From positions 1,835,868 to 1,899,867 of the forward strand of contig NZ_JAPDHZ010000002.1 of the NCBI RefSeq assembly GCF_029525555.1: a stretch of 64,000 nt of DNA, written 5' to 3'. The notes under the pieces are model-generated. The model had not been told where the DNA came from, searched no databases, and worked only from the letters and a program-made list of their open reading frames with translations. The translations under genes were made by a program, and so were the position numbers. The stretch comes from Cohnella ginsengisoli. GTDB lineage: Bacteria > Bacillota > Bacilli > Paenibacillales > Paenibacillaceae. This document shows, one piece after another, positions 17,801-27,764 of this stretch; the stretch's first letter is position 1; each line of letters opens with the position of its first letter.

Positions 17801-20800
17801 CTAGGCGGGCAGCTCCGGCTTCCGATCGTCGGTATCCTCAAGCGGCAGCATGATGCGCAATCTGCAGCCGATCCCCGGCGCAGCTTCGCCTATGGTTACG
17901 GTGCCGCTCAGCAGATGGACGCGTTCCATCATGGCGCTGAGTCCGAAGCCGGGCTTCGATGCCCCGTAGGGCGCTCCGTTGCTGACAAGCTCGAACCGCA
18001 ACCAGCCTTTTTCCTCTGCGAGCTCGAAGCGGAACCGGCTGCATCGCCCATGACGGAGGCCATTTGTAATTCCCTCCATCAATGCGTGATAGACGACTTT
18101 CTGTGCCAGTCCGCCCATTTGCGGCAGAGGTTCGGGGCTGTATTCGAAAAGGACGTCCGCCTGACCCGCGCTCTCCCGAATCAGCTCTTGAAGGGCAACG
18201 GGCAAATCGAATCCCGCCTCGTCGTCTTTCAACATACGAACTGTTCGCCTTACGTCGTTCAAACCTTTCCGAATCATCTCGCCAGCGGCATTCATCCGCT
18301 CGACGGAACGCGGCAGATCGCGGTCCGCCAGCTTTTTGGCCGCTTCGATCTGTACGATGGCGGCCGTGAGCGAATGTCCGACCAGATCGTGCATATCGTG
18401 CGCGATCCGGTTGCGTTCCTCAAGCACGGACACCTCCGCCAGCGCCTCTGCCGTCTCCCGGACCGAGCCAGCGAGATGGCGGTTCGCCGCCTCGAGCTCC
18501 TCTGTCCGCGTGCGGACCAGTTCTTCGAGGGAGTGATGGAACTGCGCCAGCTTGAGCTGGATATCTACTCTCGCCAACAGTTCCCCCCTGGGTGAACGGT
18601 TTGGTCAGATAATCGTTCGCGCCCGAATCGAAGCCCAGCGTCAGCCGGTCCAGTCGGTTTTGCGCGGACAGCAAAATAATCGGCAGCTCGCTCGCGGACC
18701 ACCGTTCGCGCGCGATGCGGCATACCTCATAACCGGTCTTACCCGGCATCATGGCATCTAACAGAAGCAGGTCGGGCTTCTCGCCCTGCTCCAGTAGCAA
18801 GGCCGCTTCCGTGCCGTTCGCCGCCTCGACTCAGACGGTAGCCGCTCCGCCGCAAATAATGCCGCAGCACTTCGAGGTTGACCGGCTCGTCGTCGGCAAC
18901 CAGAATCAGCGGCCGTCTCTTCTCTCCGGCTTCCCGTCCTCGTTCGTCGATCGCACCCTGCTCGTATCCCTCGCCGAACCTGTCCAGATTCGCGGGCAGC
19001 ACCGGCAGCGAGGCAATGCCGGACTCTACATTTTCGCCAAGCTTGCCGTATGAACCCGTGCCGCTCCCGTACGCAAGGTCGCTCGCCTCCTTGGCCTCGG
19101 CGGCTGCGGCTGGCAGCGTGAAAGACAGCGTCGTGCCCGCTCCGATCTTTGAATCGACCGTCAGCTCGCCGCCGTGCAAGCGAACCATCCGATTGGTAAT
19201 GGGCAGGCCGAGCCCCATGCCGCCGCCATAGTCGGACGAAGCGGTCGCGAACGGCTCGAACAATTCCGCCGCGCGGTCCTCGGGGATGCCCGGCCCGCTA
19301 TCCGCCACGACGATGCGAACGCTCCCTTCTTCCCGGGCGGCCGTCACCCGGACATAGCCCGACTCGGTATAGCGGATGGCGTTGCCTATCAGATTGTACA
19401 GGATCTGCTCGAGTCTGCCCGAGTCGGCGCTGACGATCAGCTTTTCGCCTTTAACCCCCTCTTCTTCTCGCTCTACCGTCAACTTGAGCCCTTTGCGCCT
19501 CGCCAGCGGGGCGAGCGCCGCAGCCACCGTTTCGCATGCGCCCAATGCGTCCACTGCGGTTAGCTTCAGCTTCATGTCGCCGTGTCTCAGCCGATCCATA
19601 TCGAGAATGTCGTTGACGAGGTGCAGCAGACGGTCCGCGCTGCCGCGGACGAGCCGAAGATTGCGCTCCATCTCCTCGCCGACAGGTCCCGCAGCGCCGT
19701 CCAGCAGCGCATCCGCCAACCCCGCGATGCCATGAAGCGGCGTGCGCAGCTCGTGGGAGGTATGACTCAGGAAATCGTCTTTCAGACGAGACAGCGTCTC
19801 CAGCTCCCGGTTCGCCGTCTCCAGCTCGGCTGCGTTGCGCTGAAGGTCCCGGTACACGCCCGAGAAGCGTCCGAGTACGACCATCAGCAGGCAGCCAACG
19901 AAGAGGAGCAGACCGATCTCGAGCGCGAACGTCAGCGCGTAATACAGCCAGAGCGGCAGCACGCCCTCCAGGCTGGTGCCGAATAGGCGCAGCGCGTTCG
20001 CCGAAAGAAATAAAAGGACATGCCGACCGTCAGCGAAACAAAGCCGAACGTCAACCATCTGAATTCTTCGACGTCCTTCAGCGCGAGCATATGCCTGCTG
20101 CGGATCAGCGAGTAGCTCATCAGGACGAATACGGGGATCACGAGCATCGGCGACCATTCGAAGATCGCTTTCTCATAAAGATAACTATCTATAAAAGCCA
20201 GGCACGCGGTAAAACCCGTGTACAGCAGCACGCAGACTGCCATCATCCGATACAATCTCACGTACAAGCCGCGCAACGCTCTGCCGTAAAAACAGACGAA
20301 GCCCAGCACGCCGATCGGGATGAGCAAATCTCTGAAATACTGAAAATGCGCAACCGGCAGATCCAAAAAGAACCGCAAGGACATCAGCATCGAGAAGAAA
20401 CCGATACCCGCGCAGCCGGTAATGAGGGCAAACCAAGCGTACAGCGTCTCCGATCGCCGGCGCAGGAATACGAGCAGGGAAACCGCGGACGCGGCCGTCA
20501 ACAGCACGCTGAAGACGGCTGGCACAAAATCGTTTTGCACGATCAGCCGATCCAGCATGCGACGGTCGCCGATCACGTGCCAGTCCTGCGGCATGGAATT
20601 CCGGTTCCACAACAGCTTAAAAGCCAGCGTCCGCGGCTGGTCGCCCTGCGACAACTTGACGATGCGCGCTGGAATATAGTGGTTCACATACGGATCCGGA
20701 TGGTTCATATTGTAGCTGACCAGGAGGCGCCCGTTCTCGTATGCCTCGAATGACCGTCCGTACAGCAGCATCACGTGCGGATCGACCGTCAGCAGCTTGG

Positions 20801-21068
20801 GCATATCCCTCCTCAGCCAGACGACGCCACTATACTGGGCGAAGCGCGTCAGCTCCGCCGCGTTCAATGGCCGCCAGCCCTCCGTTCCGCTCGCGTCTCC
20901 GTCGCTCCACCTCACCTGCCATTTTTCCCGGTAAGACGCAAGCACGGAGCCTTCCGACTCCGCATGGGAGCCTTTAAGGAAAAGCGGCAGAAACAATGTT
21001 AACAGCGTAAACGCGAGCAGCAGAGCGGCCTTCAGCGGAAAGGGAAACCTTCGTTCAGCGGTAGTCAC
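17801..21068 (-). CDS. Hybrid 7TMR-DISM sensor kinase: DISM receptor, HisKA kinase, receiver, second DesK-type kinase; several frameshifts
   Basis: Overlapping frames read as one protein of about 1090 residues. First comes an N-terminal anchor and a DISM extracellular sandwich, then a seven-helix 7TMR-DISM bundle. After a shift near 20012 a coiled linker leads to HisKA (DFLSHTSHELRTPLHGIAG) and HATPase (NLIGNAIRYT, DSGPGIPEDRA, GGGMGLGLPITNRMV). A receiver follows (LILVADDEPVNLEVLRHYL, shift near 18828, then DLLLLDAMMPGKTGYEV and YLTKPFTQG). After a last shift at the C6 tract 18583-18588 comes a HisKA_3 kinase (ERNRIAHDMHDLVGHSLTAA, FGLSAMMERV). A 14-base overlap couples it to the LuxR-type regulator gene upstream, its probable output partner. 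The ligand is probably carbohydrate, judged from the divergent GH44 gene. Confidence 0.82.
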
Positions 21069-21717
21069 TCAGCAGCAGCTCCTTCATGATCCCGACGGCG
21101 GCGCGTCGGTCGTTGGTGCCGATCTTGCCGTAAATGACGCTGACGTAATTCCGCACCGTGCCTTCGCTCATAAAAAGCGTGACCGCGATCTGCTTGTTCG
21201 AGTAACCTTCGATCAACAGCAGGATGATCTTCCGCTCGCGCTCCGTAAAATAAAGTCCCATCCCTTGAAGCTTGGATTCGTCGAAATCGTACGACTCGTT
21301 CGCCGTGAGCCTGGACGCGAGCTTGGCCGCGATCGCGGGAGGCAGCATCAGCTCGCCAACCATCGCCTCCCGCACCGTCTGGACGACGCGTTCGGCGGCG
21401 ATGTCCTTGAGCAGGAAGCCGTCCGCGCCGCCGGCCATCGCGCCTACGATGTATTTATCCTCCGCGAATGTCGTGAGGATCAGCACGATCGTCTTGGGAT
21501 AATCGCGTTTGATCAGCTTCAAAGACTCTATGCCGTCCATGACCGGCATCTTGATGTCCATCAACACGATATGCGGCCGATGGATGCCCGCCGCTTCGTA
21601 GGCTTCTCTCCCGTTCTCCGCCGTGCAGACGACCTCCATGTCGTCCTCCAGCTGAAGGATCGTCTGCAGGCCCTCGCGCATCAACCGCTGATCGTCTGCG
21701 ATGACGATTCGGACCAT
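21055..21717 (-). CDS. NarL/LuxR-family response regulator
   Basis: A 220-residue regulator. Its receiver has the acidic pair DD at residues 8-9, Asp54 in VLMDIKMPVMDG and the Lys in GFLLKDIAAE. The LuxR helix-turn-helix reads FTERERKIILLLIEGYSNKQ followed by MSEGTVRNYVSVIYGKI. It is the first gene of a two-gene operon with the hybrid DISM kinase, whose C-terminal DesK-like kinase is the usual partner type for NarL regulators. The intergenic region to the divergent GH44 gene holds GTGAC/GTCAC inverted repeats that could be its sites. Confidence 0.93.
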   Translation of the reverse strand: MVRIVIADDQRLMREGLQTILQLEDDMEVVCTAENGREAYEAAGIHRPHIVLMDIKMPVMDGIESLKLIKRDYPKTIVLILTTFAEDKYIVGAMAGGADGFLLKDIAAERVVQTVREAMVGELMLPPAIAAKLASRLTANESYDFDESKLQGMGLYFTERERKIILLLIEGYSNKQIAVTLFMSEGTVRNYVSVIYGKIGTNDRRAAVGIMKELLLSDYR

Positions 21718-21856
21718 GATGTATGCCCCCGTTCTCTGAGTACGCTACCCGTTCTTCCCTGATTCTAGCAGACGCTCCGACGAGCGAATAGGTCCGCGGA
21801 CAAAGCAGTGACCGATACATGACCGGCGCGTTCGCGTCATAGGCCTAATGGTCCAT

Positions 21857-21898
21857 GTCACATGACGGCGATGACCGATAGTCGTGACAGTCCGTCAC
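21857..21898. promoter_or_regulatory. GTGAC/GTCAC inverted repeats in the divergent control region
   Basis: GTCACATGAC (21857-21866) and GTGAC-AGTCC-GTCAC (21884-21898) lie in the 253-base region between the regulator gene (-) and the GH44 gene (+). They resemble operator half-sites for a dimeric regulator. Binding by the adjacent LuxR-type regulator is a guess. Confidence 0.35.
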
Positions 21899-21970
21899 TG
21901 GCGGGATTACGGCCGCCTTCTTTAAGCTGGTAGGGATCGATAGATCAGAAGATCCGGGGGAGGAGAAACA

Positions 21971-24900
21971 TTGAAGATGGAAACAACAAGCAGGAGGAAG
22001 CTGCCCTGGCGCAAGCCGCTCACGGCCGTCCTGGCATCCGCCGTGCTGCTGGGGCAGCTCGCGGTCGGTCCGGCCAAGACTTACGGGGATTCGGAGCGCT
22101 TATTGACCGTATATGACGACTCGCTGTCGGCGGAATTCGCCGATTATGGGTGGGCGCAATCCGATCTCGCCGAAACCGGCACCGTTCATTCGGGAAGTCG
22201 TTCCATCCAACTGGATGCCGACGAAGGGCAAGCGCTCTACTTTTACAAGGATCGAATCATGAACGCGGACGACTACGGCCGGTTCAGCTTCTGGGCGAAC
22301 GGCGGCGCAGCCGGCGGCCAGGCGTTCAAGCTCGTATTCTCGCTGGGCGGTCAGGCGGTCGCCGAGATTCCGTCGACGGAACTGCTGCCGGGCGGCATTC
22401 CTGCCGACACTTGGACGAAAGTATCCGTGAAGCTGGCGGACTATGGCGTCCGCGGAATCATCGACGGCATCTGGATCTGGGGGGCCGGCGAACAAGAATC
22501 GTTCTACCTGGACGACATGCGCTTCGAGGGCGAAGGCGCAGGAACGGGCGAAGAACCGGGCGGAGGCGGTCCCGGCGAGGAGGATCCGGGTCAAGCCGAG
22601 GTGACCGGCATCGTCTTCTCGCAAAACATACTGACGCTTCGCGAGGGCGGCCTTCGCCCAGCCGGCCTGAACGCCGTGCGCGCGGACGGTTCCTCCGCGC
22701 CGGTGACGACCGGCGTCGCGTGGTCGACGGACGATGCTTCCATCGCTACGGTCGCGAACGGCCTTGTCTCCGGCCTGCGGCCCGGAACGACGACGATCCG
22801 CGCCGCCTATGAGGGCCTCGAGGCGCAGATCGACGTGACCGTCGTCGAAGGCGCGCCGGCCGGCCCGATCGAAGAGATCGACGGCGACTATGTTTATGCC
22901 GACGCGCTGAGCGGCGACTTCGCCGACTATAGCGGCATCTCGCACGATCTCGCGGAGGCGGATACCGTCCGCACCGGACATTCCTCGATCCGGCTGGAAC
23001 CGGACGGCGACAAAGGATTGTACCTGTACAGCGGCATTCCGGTGAACGCCAGGACTTACGACAGGCTGCGCCTGTGGGTAAACGGCGGCGAGACCGGCGG
23101 CCAGCAGTTCAGCTTGAAGCTGACGCAAGGCGGCGCGCCGGTGGCAGAGCTGGACCTGGACGCGCTAGTGACGGGCGGTATCGCCGCAAATACGTGGAGC
23201 GAGGTCACGCTTAATCTGACGGACTTGAAGCTGCCGGGCGCCATCTTCGACGGCATCCTGCTGCAAGGCGCGACGAACGGCGTCCAGCCGGCCGCTTATA
23301 TCGACGATATCGCGCTGCTCAAGAAGTTCGTCGCTTCGGCGCAGATCGCGGAGCTTCGCATCGACAAGCCGCGCACCGTGCTCCTGCCCGGAGAGAGCAA
23401 TTCGCTCTCGGCGGAGGCCTATTATGCCGGCGGCGACACGAAATCGTTGACCGAAGGCGTAGCCTGGACGGTCGACCGCCCGGATGTGCTGCAGCTGGAC
23501 GGCGGCGCCATCAAGGGCATCTCGCCGGGCATAGCTAAAGTGACGGCGACTTACAAAACGTTCTCGACCGAAGCATACGTGCAAGTGACGGAAATAGCCG
23601 CCGAGCCGGTCTACGGAGACGCGCTGGCTGACGGCTTCCGCAACTACAGCTGGCATGACAAGGACTTGGCCAATGCCGAGCAGGTTCACGGCGGCGCCAA
23701 GTCGATCAAGTTCAACCCGAGCGGCTGGGATGGCGTATGGCTGTCGCACGACGGCAAGTTCGACATCGAGCAATATTACGGCCTGCGCTTCTGGATTCAC
23801 GGCGGCGCGACCGGCGGACAGCAGCTGCTCGTCCATGCGTACGACGGCGACGCCGGCATCGGCGCGGTCGATCTGAACGACTACCTGCCCGAAGGCGGCT
23901 TGCCTGCCGGACAATGGACCGAAGTAACGGTCAGCATGGCCGACCTCGGCTTGTCCGCGGGCAGCTTCGACGGCCTCATTTTCCAGGCCGCTACCGATCG
24001 CGACCAAGGCGTCGTGTACATCGACGACGTATCGCTGCTGCGCAACCTGCATGCGGGCGAGCTGCCCGAGCCGCAGCTGCCGCAGCTCAGCGTCGACGTC
24101 GATACGTCGGCGGACCGCAAGCCGATCAATCCCGAGATTTACGGCATCAACTACGACGACATGCATCCGACGCAGTCGACCCTGCCGTTCCCCGTGCAGC
24201 GCTGGGGCGGCAACAACACGACGCGCTACAACTGGCAGCTCAATGTCGCGAACCGCGCGAACGACTGGTATTACATCAACTATCCGTATGAAAACGACCC
24301 GCGCGAGGAGCCGGGCAGCTCCGTCACGGATCGGCTCATCTCCGGCGTGAACGCGCAAGGCGGCAAGGTGCTGCTAACCGTCCCGACGATCGGCTGGACG
24401 CCGAAGGACCGCGAGATCCGCTACGGTTTCTCCGTGAAAAAATACGGCGTCCAGGAAAGCGTCGCGGACGATGTCAAAGACGCCGGCAACGGCGTGAAGA
24501 AGGACGGCTCGTTCGTCACCGGCAACGATCCGAAGGACACCTCTATGGCGATCGGACCGACGTTCGTAACCGACTGGATGGAGCATCTGAAGGACATCGG
24601 CAACGAAGTGAACTATTACGCGCTGGACAATGAGCCGGAAATCTGGAACTCGACCCATCGCGACGTTCATCCGCAAGCGCCGACTTACGACGAGATCTGG
24701 GGCTTCACGCAGAAATACGGCGCGGCGATCAAGGCCAAGGATCCTTCGGCCAAAGTGTTCGGGCCGACCTCCTGGGGCTGGTGCGCGTATTTCTACTCGT
24801 CCGCCGACGTCTGCGCCGAAGGGCCGGACCGGGCGGCGCACGGCAATACGCCGTTTCTGGAATGGTACCTCCAGCAAGTCGCCGACTATGCCGCTTCGCA

Positions 24901-25600
24901 TGACGGTCAGCGGCTCGTCGACTACCTGGACATCCACTACTATTCGCAATCGGCCGGGGTGCCGGATGCGGACGAAGGGCCGGGTACGGTCAAACGCCGA
25001 TTCCAGGGCCTGAAGGCGCTGTACGATCCGGATTATGTGGACGACTCTTGGATCCAGGAGCCGATCCGGCTGATCCCGCGCATGAAGGAGATCATCGACA
25101 GCAGGCTGCCGGGCACGAAGCTCGCGCTGACCGAATACAACTTCGGCAACGGCAACGGCATCAGCGCCGGCGTCGCGCAGGCGGAAGCGCTCGCGATCTT
25201 CGGGCGCGAGGGACTCGACCTCGCCACTCGCTTCGGCACGCTGCCGGCAGGAACGCCGCTCGAAGACGCGTTCAAGCTGTACCTCGACTACGACGGCAAC
25301 GGCTCGCAAATCCGCGGCGACTCGGTGCGCGCCGTATCGAGCCTGCCGGACGCCGTCGGCTCCTACGCGATCGACGGTTCGGACGGCAAGCTGTACGTGC
25401 TGCTGTTCAACAAGGACACCGTCACCCGCGAAGTCAACGTCGGGCTCGGCGAAGCCGCGGGCGCCGGTGCCGCCGAGTTGTACCGCTTCGACGCAGCTAC
25501 GCGGCTGTCCGCCGCGGGCGCGAAGACGGTCGGCGAGGACGGCAAGCTGACCTTGCGCCTGGCGGCCCGCTCCGCGACACTGGCGGTCGTGACGCGGTAA
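21971..25600 (+). CDS. Secreted GH44 endoglucanase/xyloglucanase with three N-terminal sugar-binding-like repeats and Big_2-type domains
   Basis: A 1209-residue exported enzyme. The signal peptide is within residues 1-40 (PLTAVLASAVLLGQLAVG). Three homologous beta-sandwich repeats of about 150 residues follow, each with a (V)Y-x-D-x-L start, a W/Y-rich core and NGG or HGG followed by a Gln-containing G-G-Q motif. Between them are Big_2-like Ig domains (GVAWSTDDASIATVANGLVS; GVAWTVDRPDVLQLDGG). From about residue 706 the GH44 catalytic region starts (INPEIYGINYDD, RWGGNNTTRYNWQ). Acid/base is Glu888 in DNEPEIW and nucleophile Glu1055 in LTEYNFG. The start is TTG 21971, seven bases after GGAGG; ATG 21977 is possible. 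No SLH or dockerin is present. It is divergent from the DISM kinase operon, its likely regulator. Confidence 0.9.
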   Translation: MKMETTSRRKLPWRKPLTAVLASAVLLGQLAVGPAKTYGDSERLLTVYDDSLSAEFADYGWAQSDLAETGTVHSGSRSIQLDADEGQALYFYKDRIMNADDYGRFSFWANGGAAGGQAFKLVFSLGGQAVAEIPSTELLPGGIPADTWTKVSVKLADYGVRGIIDGIWIWGAGEQESFYLDDMRFEGEGAGTGEEPGGGGPGEEDPGQAEVTGIVFSQNILTLREGGLRPAGLNAVRADGSSAPVTTGVAWSTDDASIATVANGLVSGLRPGTTTIRAAYEGLEAQIDVTVVEGAPAGPIEEIDGDYVYADALSGDFADYSGISHDLAEADTVRTGHSSIRLEPDGDKGLYLYSGIPVNARTYDRLRLWVNGGETGGQQFSLKLTQGGAPVAELDLDALVTGGIAANTWSEVTLNLTDLKLPGAIFDGILLQGATNGVQPAAYIDDIALLKKFVASAQIAELRIDKPRTVLLPGESNSLSAEAYYAGGDTKSLTEGVAWTVDRPDVLQLDGGAIKGISPGIAKVTATYKTFSTEAYVQVTEIAAEPVYGDALADGFRNYSWHDKDLANAEQVHGGAKSIKFNPSGWDGVWLSHDGKFDIEQYYGLRFWIHGGATGGQQLLVHAYDGDAGIGAVDLNDYLPEGGLPAGQWTEVTVSMADLGLSAGSFDGLIFQAATDRDQGVVYIDDVSLLRNLHAGELPEPQLPQLSVDVDTSADRKPINPEIYGINYDDMHPTQSTLPFPVQRWGGNNTTRYNWQLNVANRANDWYYINYPYENDPREEPGSSVTDRLISGVNAQGGKVLLTVPTIGWTPKDREIRYGFSVKKYGVQESVADDVKDAGNGVKKDGSFVTGNDPKDTSMAIGPTFVTDWMEHLKDIGNEVNYYALDNEPEIWNSTHRDVHPQAPTYDEIWGFTQKYGAAIKAKDPSAKVFGPTSWGWCAYFYSSADVCAEGPDRAAHGNTPFLEWYLQQVADYAASHDGQRLVDYLDIHYYSQSAGVPDADEGPGTVKRRFQGLKALYDPDYVDDSWIQEPIRLIPRMKEIIDSRLPGTKLALTEYNFGNGNGISAGVAQAEALAIFGREGLDLATRFGTLPAGTPLEDAFKLYLDYDGNGSQIRGDSVRAVSSLPDAVGSYAIDGSDGKLYVLLFNKDTVTREVNVGLGEAAGAGAAELYRFDAATRLSAAGAKTVGEDGKLTLRLAARSATLAVVTR

Positions 25601-25647
25601 GGCAAGGCATAAGGATATGAACGGGCGTTAAGATTGAAGCGCATGTC

Positions 25648-25696
25648 AAAAAAGGACGGTCCCGCAGGCGAATCGCCTGCAGGACCGTCCTTTTTT
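25648..25696. terminator. Strong bidirectional terminator
   Basis: A near-perfect hairpin: GGACGGTCC-C-GCAGGCGA, an AT loop, then CGCCTGC-A-GGACCGTCC, flanked by A6 on the left and T6 on the right. It separates the GH44 gene (+) from the convergent lactonase gene (-) and can terminate both. Confidence 0.95.
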
Positions 25697-25723
25697 GCGG
25701 TTGCCCGGTTACGCACGCGAGGG

Positions 25724-26773
25724 TTAGCCTAGACGCACGCATACCGGCTTTGTCATCTTGTACTCGCTGCCAGCATGCCGCGGAAAGCCGTCCTCGTCGA
25801 CGCGCATGACGACGATGTTGTCGCCGTTCTGGTTGGCCGCGAGCAGCCAGCGGCCGTCCGGAAGCGCCAGGAAGTGGCGGGGGAAATGCCCGCCGCTCGG
25901 CGTGTGGCCGACCAGCGACAGGCCGCCGTCTTCGCCGACGCGGAAGGAAACGATGCTGTCATGGCCGCGGTTGGAGCCGTAGACGTACTTGCCGTCGGCC
26001 GATACCGCCACCTCCGCGCAGTAGCTCTCTCCGCCATATCCTTCGGGAAGCGTAGACACGGTTTGCAGCGGGTCGAGCGACCCTTCGTCGGCATCCAGCT
26101 TGAACGCGACGATCCGGTTCATCAATTCGTCGATGAGATAAACGAAAGGACGGGTCGGATGCAGCGCCAGATGCCGCGGCCCTGAGCCTGGCGTCACGTT
26201 CGTTTCGCGCACCGCCTCGAGGCGGCCGGCAGCCGCGTCCAGCCGGTACGTGTAGATTTTGTCCGTCCCGAGATCGCAGGCCAAGTAATAAGATGTGCCG
26301 GGCACCGCATAGATCGAATGCGGATGCGGACCTTCCTGACGCTCGGCATTGATGCTGCTGCCTTCGTGAGCGACCGACTGAACGGGCTCGCCAAGCGCTC
26401 CCCGATCGCCGATCGGATACAGGCTGATGTTGCCGCCCGTATAATTGACCAGTATAAGCCAGCCGCCCGAGGGATCGATCGCCAGATGACATGGCGCGCC
26501 GCCCTGCGAGGGCTGCCTATTGATCTCGGTCAACGCATGCGAGGCCGCGTCGTACGCGTAGGCGACGACGCCGCCGTCCGGGTCGGTCTCGCTGACCGCG
26601 TACAGCACGCTCGACTCGGCATGGTAGGCGAGGAACGAAGGATTGTCGATGCCCGCGACGCCGCCGAGCTTGGACAGCGAGCCGGACTCGGCGTCGAGCC
26701 GCAGAATATGAATGCCTTCTCGATCCGCCGATTGGTACGATCCGACGAACAGCGGTGCGTAGGATTGCGACAT
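25724..26773 (-). CDS. Lactonase-family beta-propeller protein (6-phosphogluconolactonase-like)
   Basis: A 349-residue seven-bladed propeller of the lactonase (Pgl/YkgB) family. Conserved elements include PLFVGSYQSADREGIHILRL, NPSFLAYH, GGAPCHLAIDPSG, the blade string GSGPRHLALHPTRPFVYLID and the late motif YGSNRGHDSIVSFRV. Bacterial members hydrolyse sugar lactones such as 6-phosphogluconolactone, although many act on unknown lactones. No signal peptide. It is the last gene of a three-gene leftward operon with a ROK sugar kinase and a membrane-anchored phosphodiester glycosidase-like protein. A second member of the same family lies at 31990-33074, so the strain has two diverged copies within 8 kb. 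Confidence 0.88.
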   Translation of the reverse strand: MSQSYAPLFVGSYQSADREGIHILRLDAESGSLSKLGGVAGIDNPSFLAYHAESSVLYAVSETDPDGGVVAYAYDAASHALTEINRQPSQGGAPCHLAIDPSGGWLILVNYTGGNISLYPIGDRGALGEPVQSVAHEGSSINAERQEGPHPHSIYAVPGTSYYLACDLGTDKIYTYRLDAAAGRLEAVRETNVTPGSGPRHLALHPTRPFVYLIDELMNRIVAFKLDADEGSLDPLQTVSTLPEGYGGESYCAEVAVSADGKYVYGSNRGHDSIVSFRVGEDGGLSLVGHTPSGGHFPRHFLALPDGRWLLAANQNGDNIVVMRVDEDGFPRHAGSEYKMTKPVCVRLG

Positions 26774-26824
26774 ATGAAACCTCCAAGGATCGTTGTGGAT
26801 GGGGACGAATCACTTGAGCAGAGC

Positions 26825-27752
26825 TCAATCGAGCAGCGAAATCATCTGGACGACGGGACGCAAATCTCCCGTCAGGGAAGCCTCGCGGCTGCGAAGCTGC
26901 GAGGAGCCGTCTCCGTCGAGGAAGATGCCGTCCGCGAGCGCGGGACGTCCTTGGCCCCCGAGCAGCTCCAGGATCGCGGCGCGAAAATCGGCCAGCGTGC
27001 CCCGGTTCTCGCTGACGACGAGATACAAGCGGCCCTCTTCGTCATAGACGGCCCCCGAACGCAGCCGGGGCTCGTCCATGAACGGCGCGTGCTCGGCGAC
27101 CGCTTGGTCATGCCAAGTCGCGTCGCGGCCCAGGCTCATCGAGATTCCGCCTTGCGCCCAATATTGAGCAGGGTCCGTTACGTCGAGCTCCCCCTGCCTT
27201 GCTTGCAACTTGAACGCTGAGCTGCTCCGACTTGCGGTCCCAGACTAGCGTTCCCCGGGCATACTTCACGTTTTCCGCGCCCGATCCGAATCCGCCGGAT
27301 GCGCTGCCGTCTCCCGCGGCGGGCACGCCGTCGACGATCGCCATGCTGAGCAGCGAGTTGTCGTAGAAGAAGCCGCCGTTGATCCCGTAATACGGAGCGA
27401 TGGCGACATTGTCGCGAACGACGTTCAGCGTTACGTTAGCGGGGGCCGTCCGCAAATAATGCAGCGTCATGCCGTTCGCGGCCGTGGCCGTGCCGTAATC
27501 GTATTGCAAGGGCGGATTCGGGATCGGCTTCGCCTGCAATCCCGATCGGCCGTCGCCCGTACGCAGCATGAGGAAGGCCAGCAAGGCAAGCGCGGCCGCA
27601 AAGGCTAGCAGAACGACGCCCACCCGCAGGATGCGCCTGCCGCGCTGACCTTCGGGACGCTCGGCCGTCGGCGGCGCGGCTGCCTGCACGCCCGCCGGCG
27701 CCGCGCCCGTCTGCGTCTGAGGCGTTCCGCTTGGCTGGGGCGACGTGTCCAT
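26825..27752 (-). CDS. Membrane-anchored phosphodiester glycosidase-like (NAGPA/DUF2233) protein, frameshifted at a C5 tract
   Basis: The N-terminal 40 residues are Pro/Ala/Gln-rich and cytosolic, then one membrane helix (VGVVLLAFAAALALLAFLML). The extracytoplasmic domain has APYYGINGGFFYDNSLL and, near the end, DGIFLDGDGSSQL, which correspond to the G-x-N-G-G-F and D-G-G-G-S-S motifs of the NAGPA/DUF2233 fold; here GDG replaces GGG. The frame breaks after VQVASKAG and continues ELDVTDPAQYWAQGGISMSL; removing one base from CCCCC at 27190-27194 restores about 309 residues. The family cleaves phosphodiester-linked sugars from glycans. It lies 12 bases after the ROK kinase gene and before a lactonase, suggesting surface glycan salvage, which is an inference. 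Confidence 0.75.
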
Positions 27753-27764
27753 GATCGCCTGCCC

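Noticed and set aside
21775..21970. Riboswitch in the GH44 leader
   Set aside because: Only short inverted repeats are present; no conserved aptamer core or terminator/antiterminator pair was seen.
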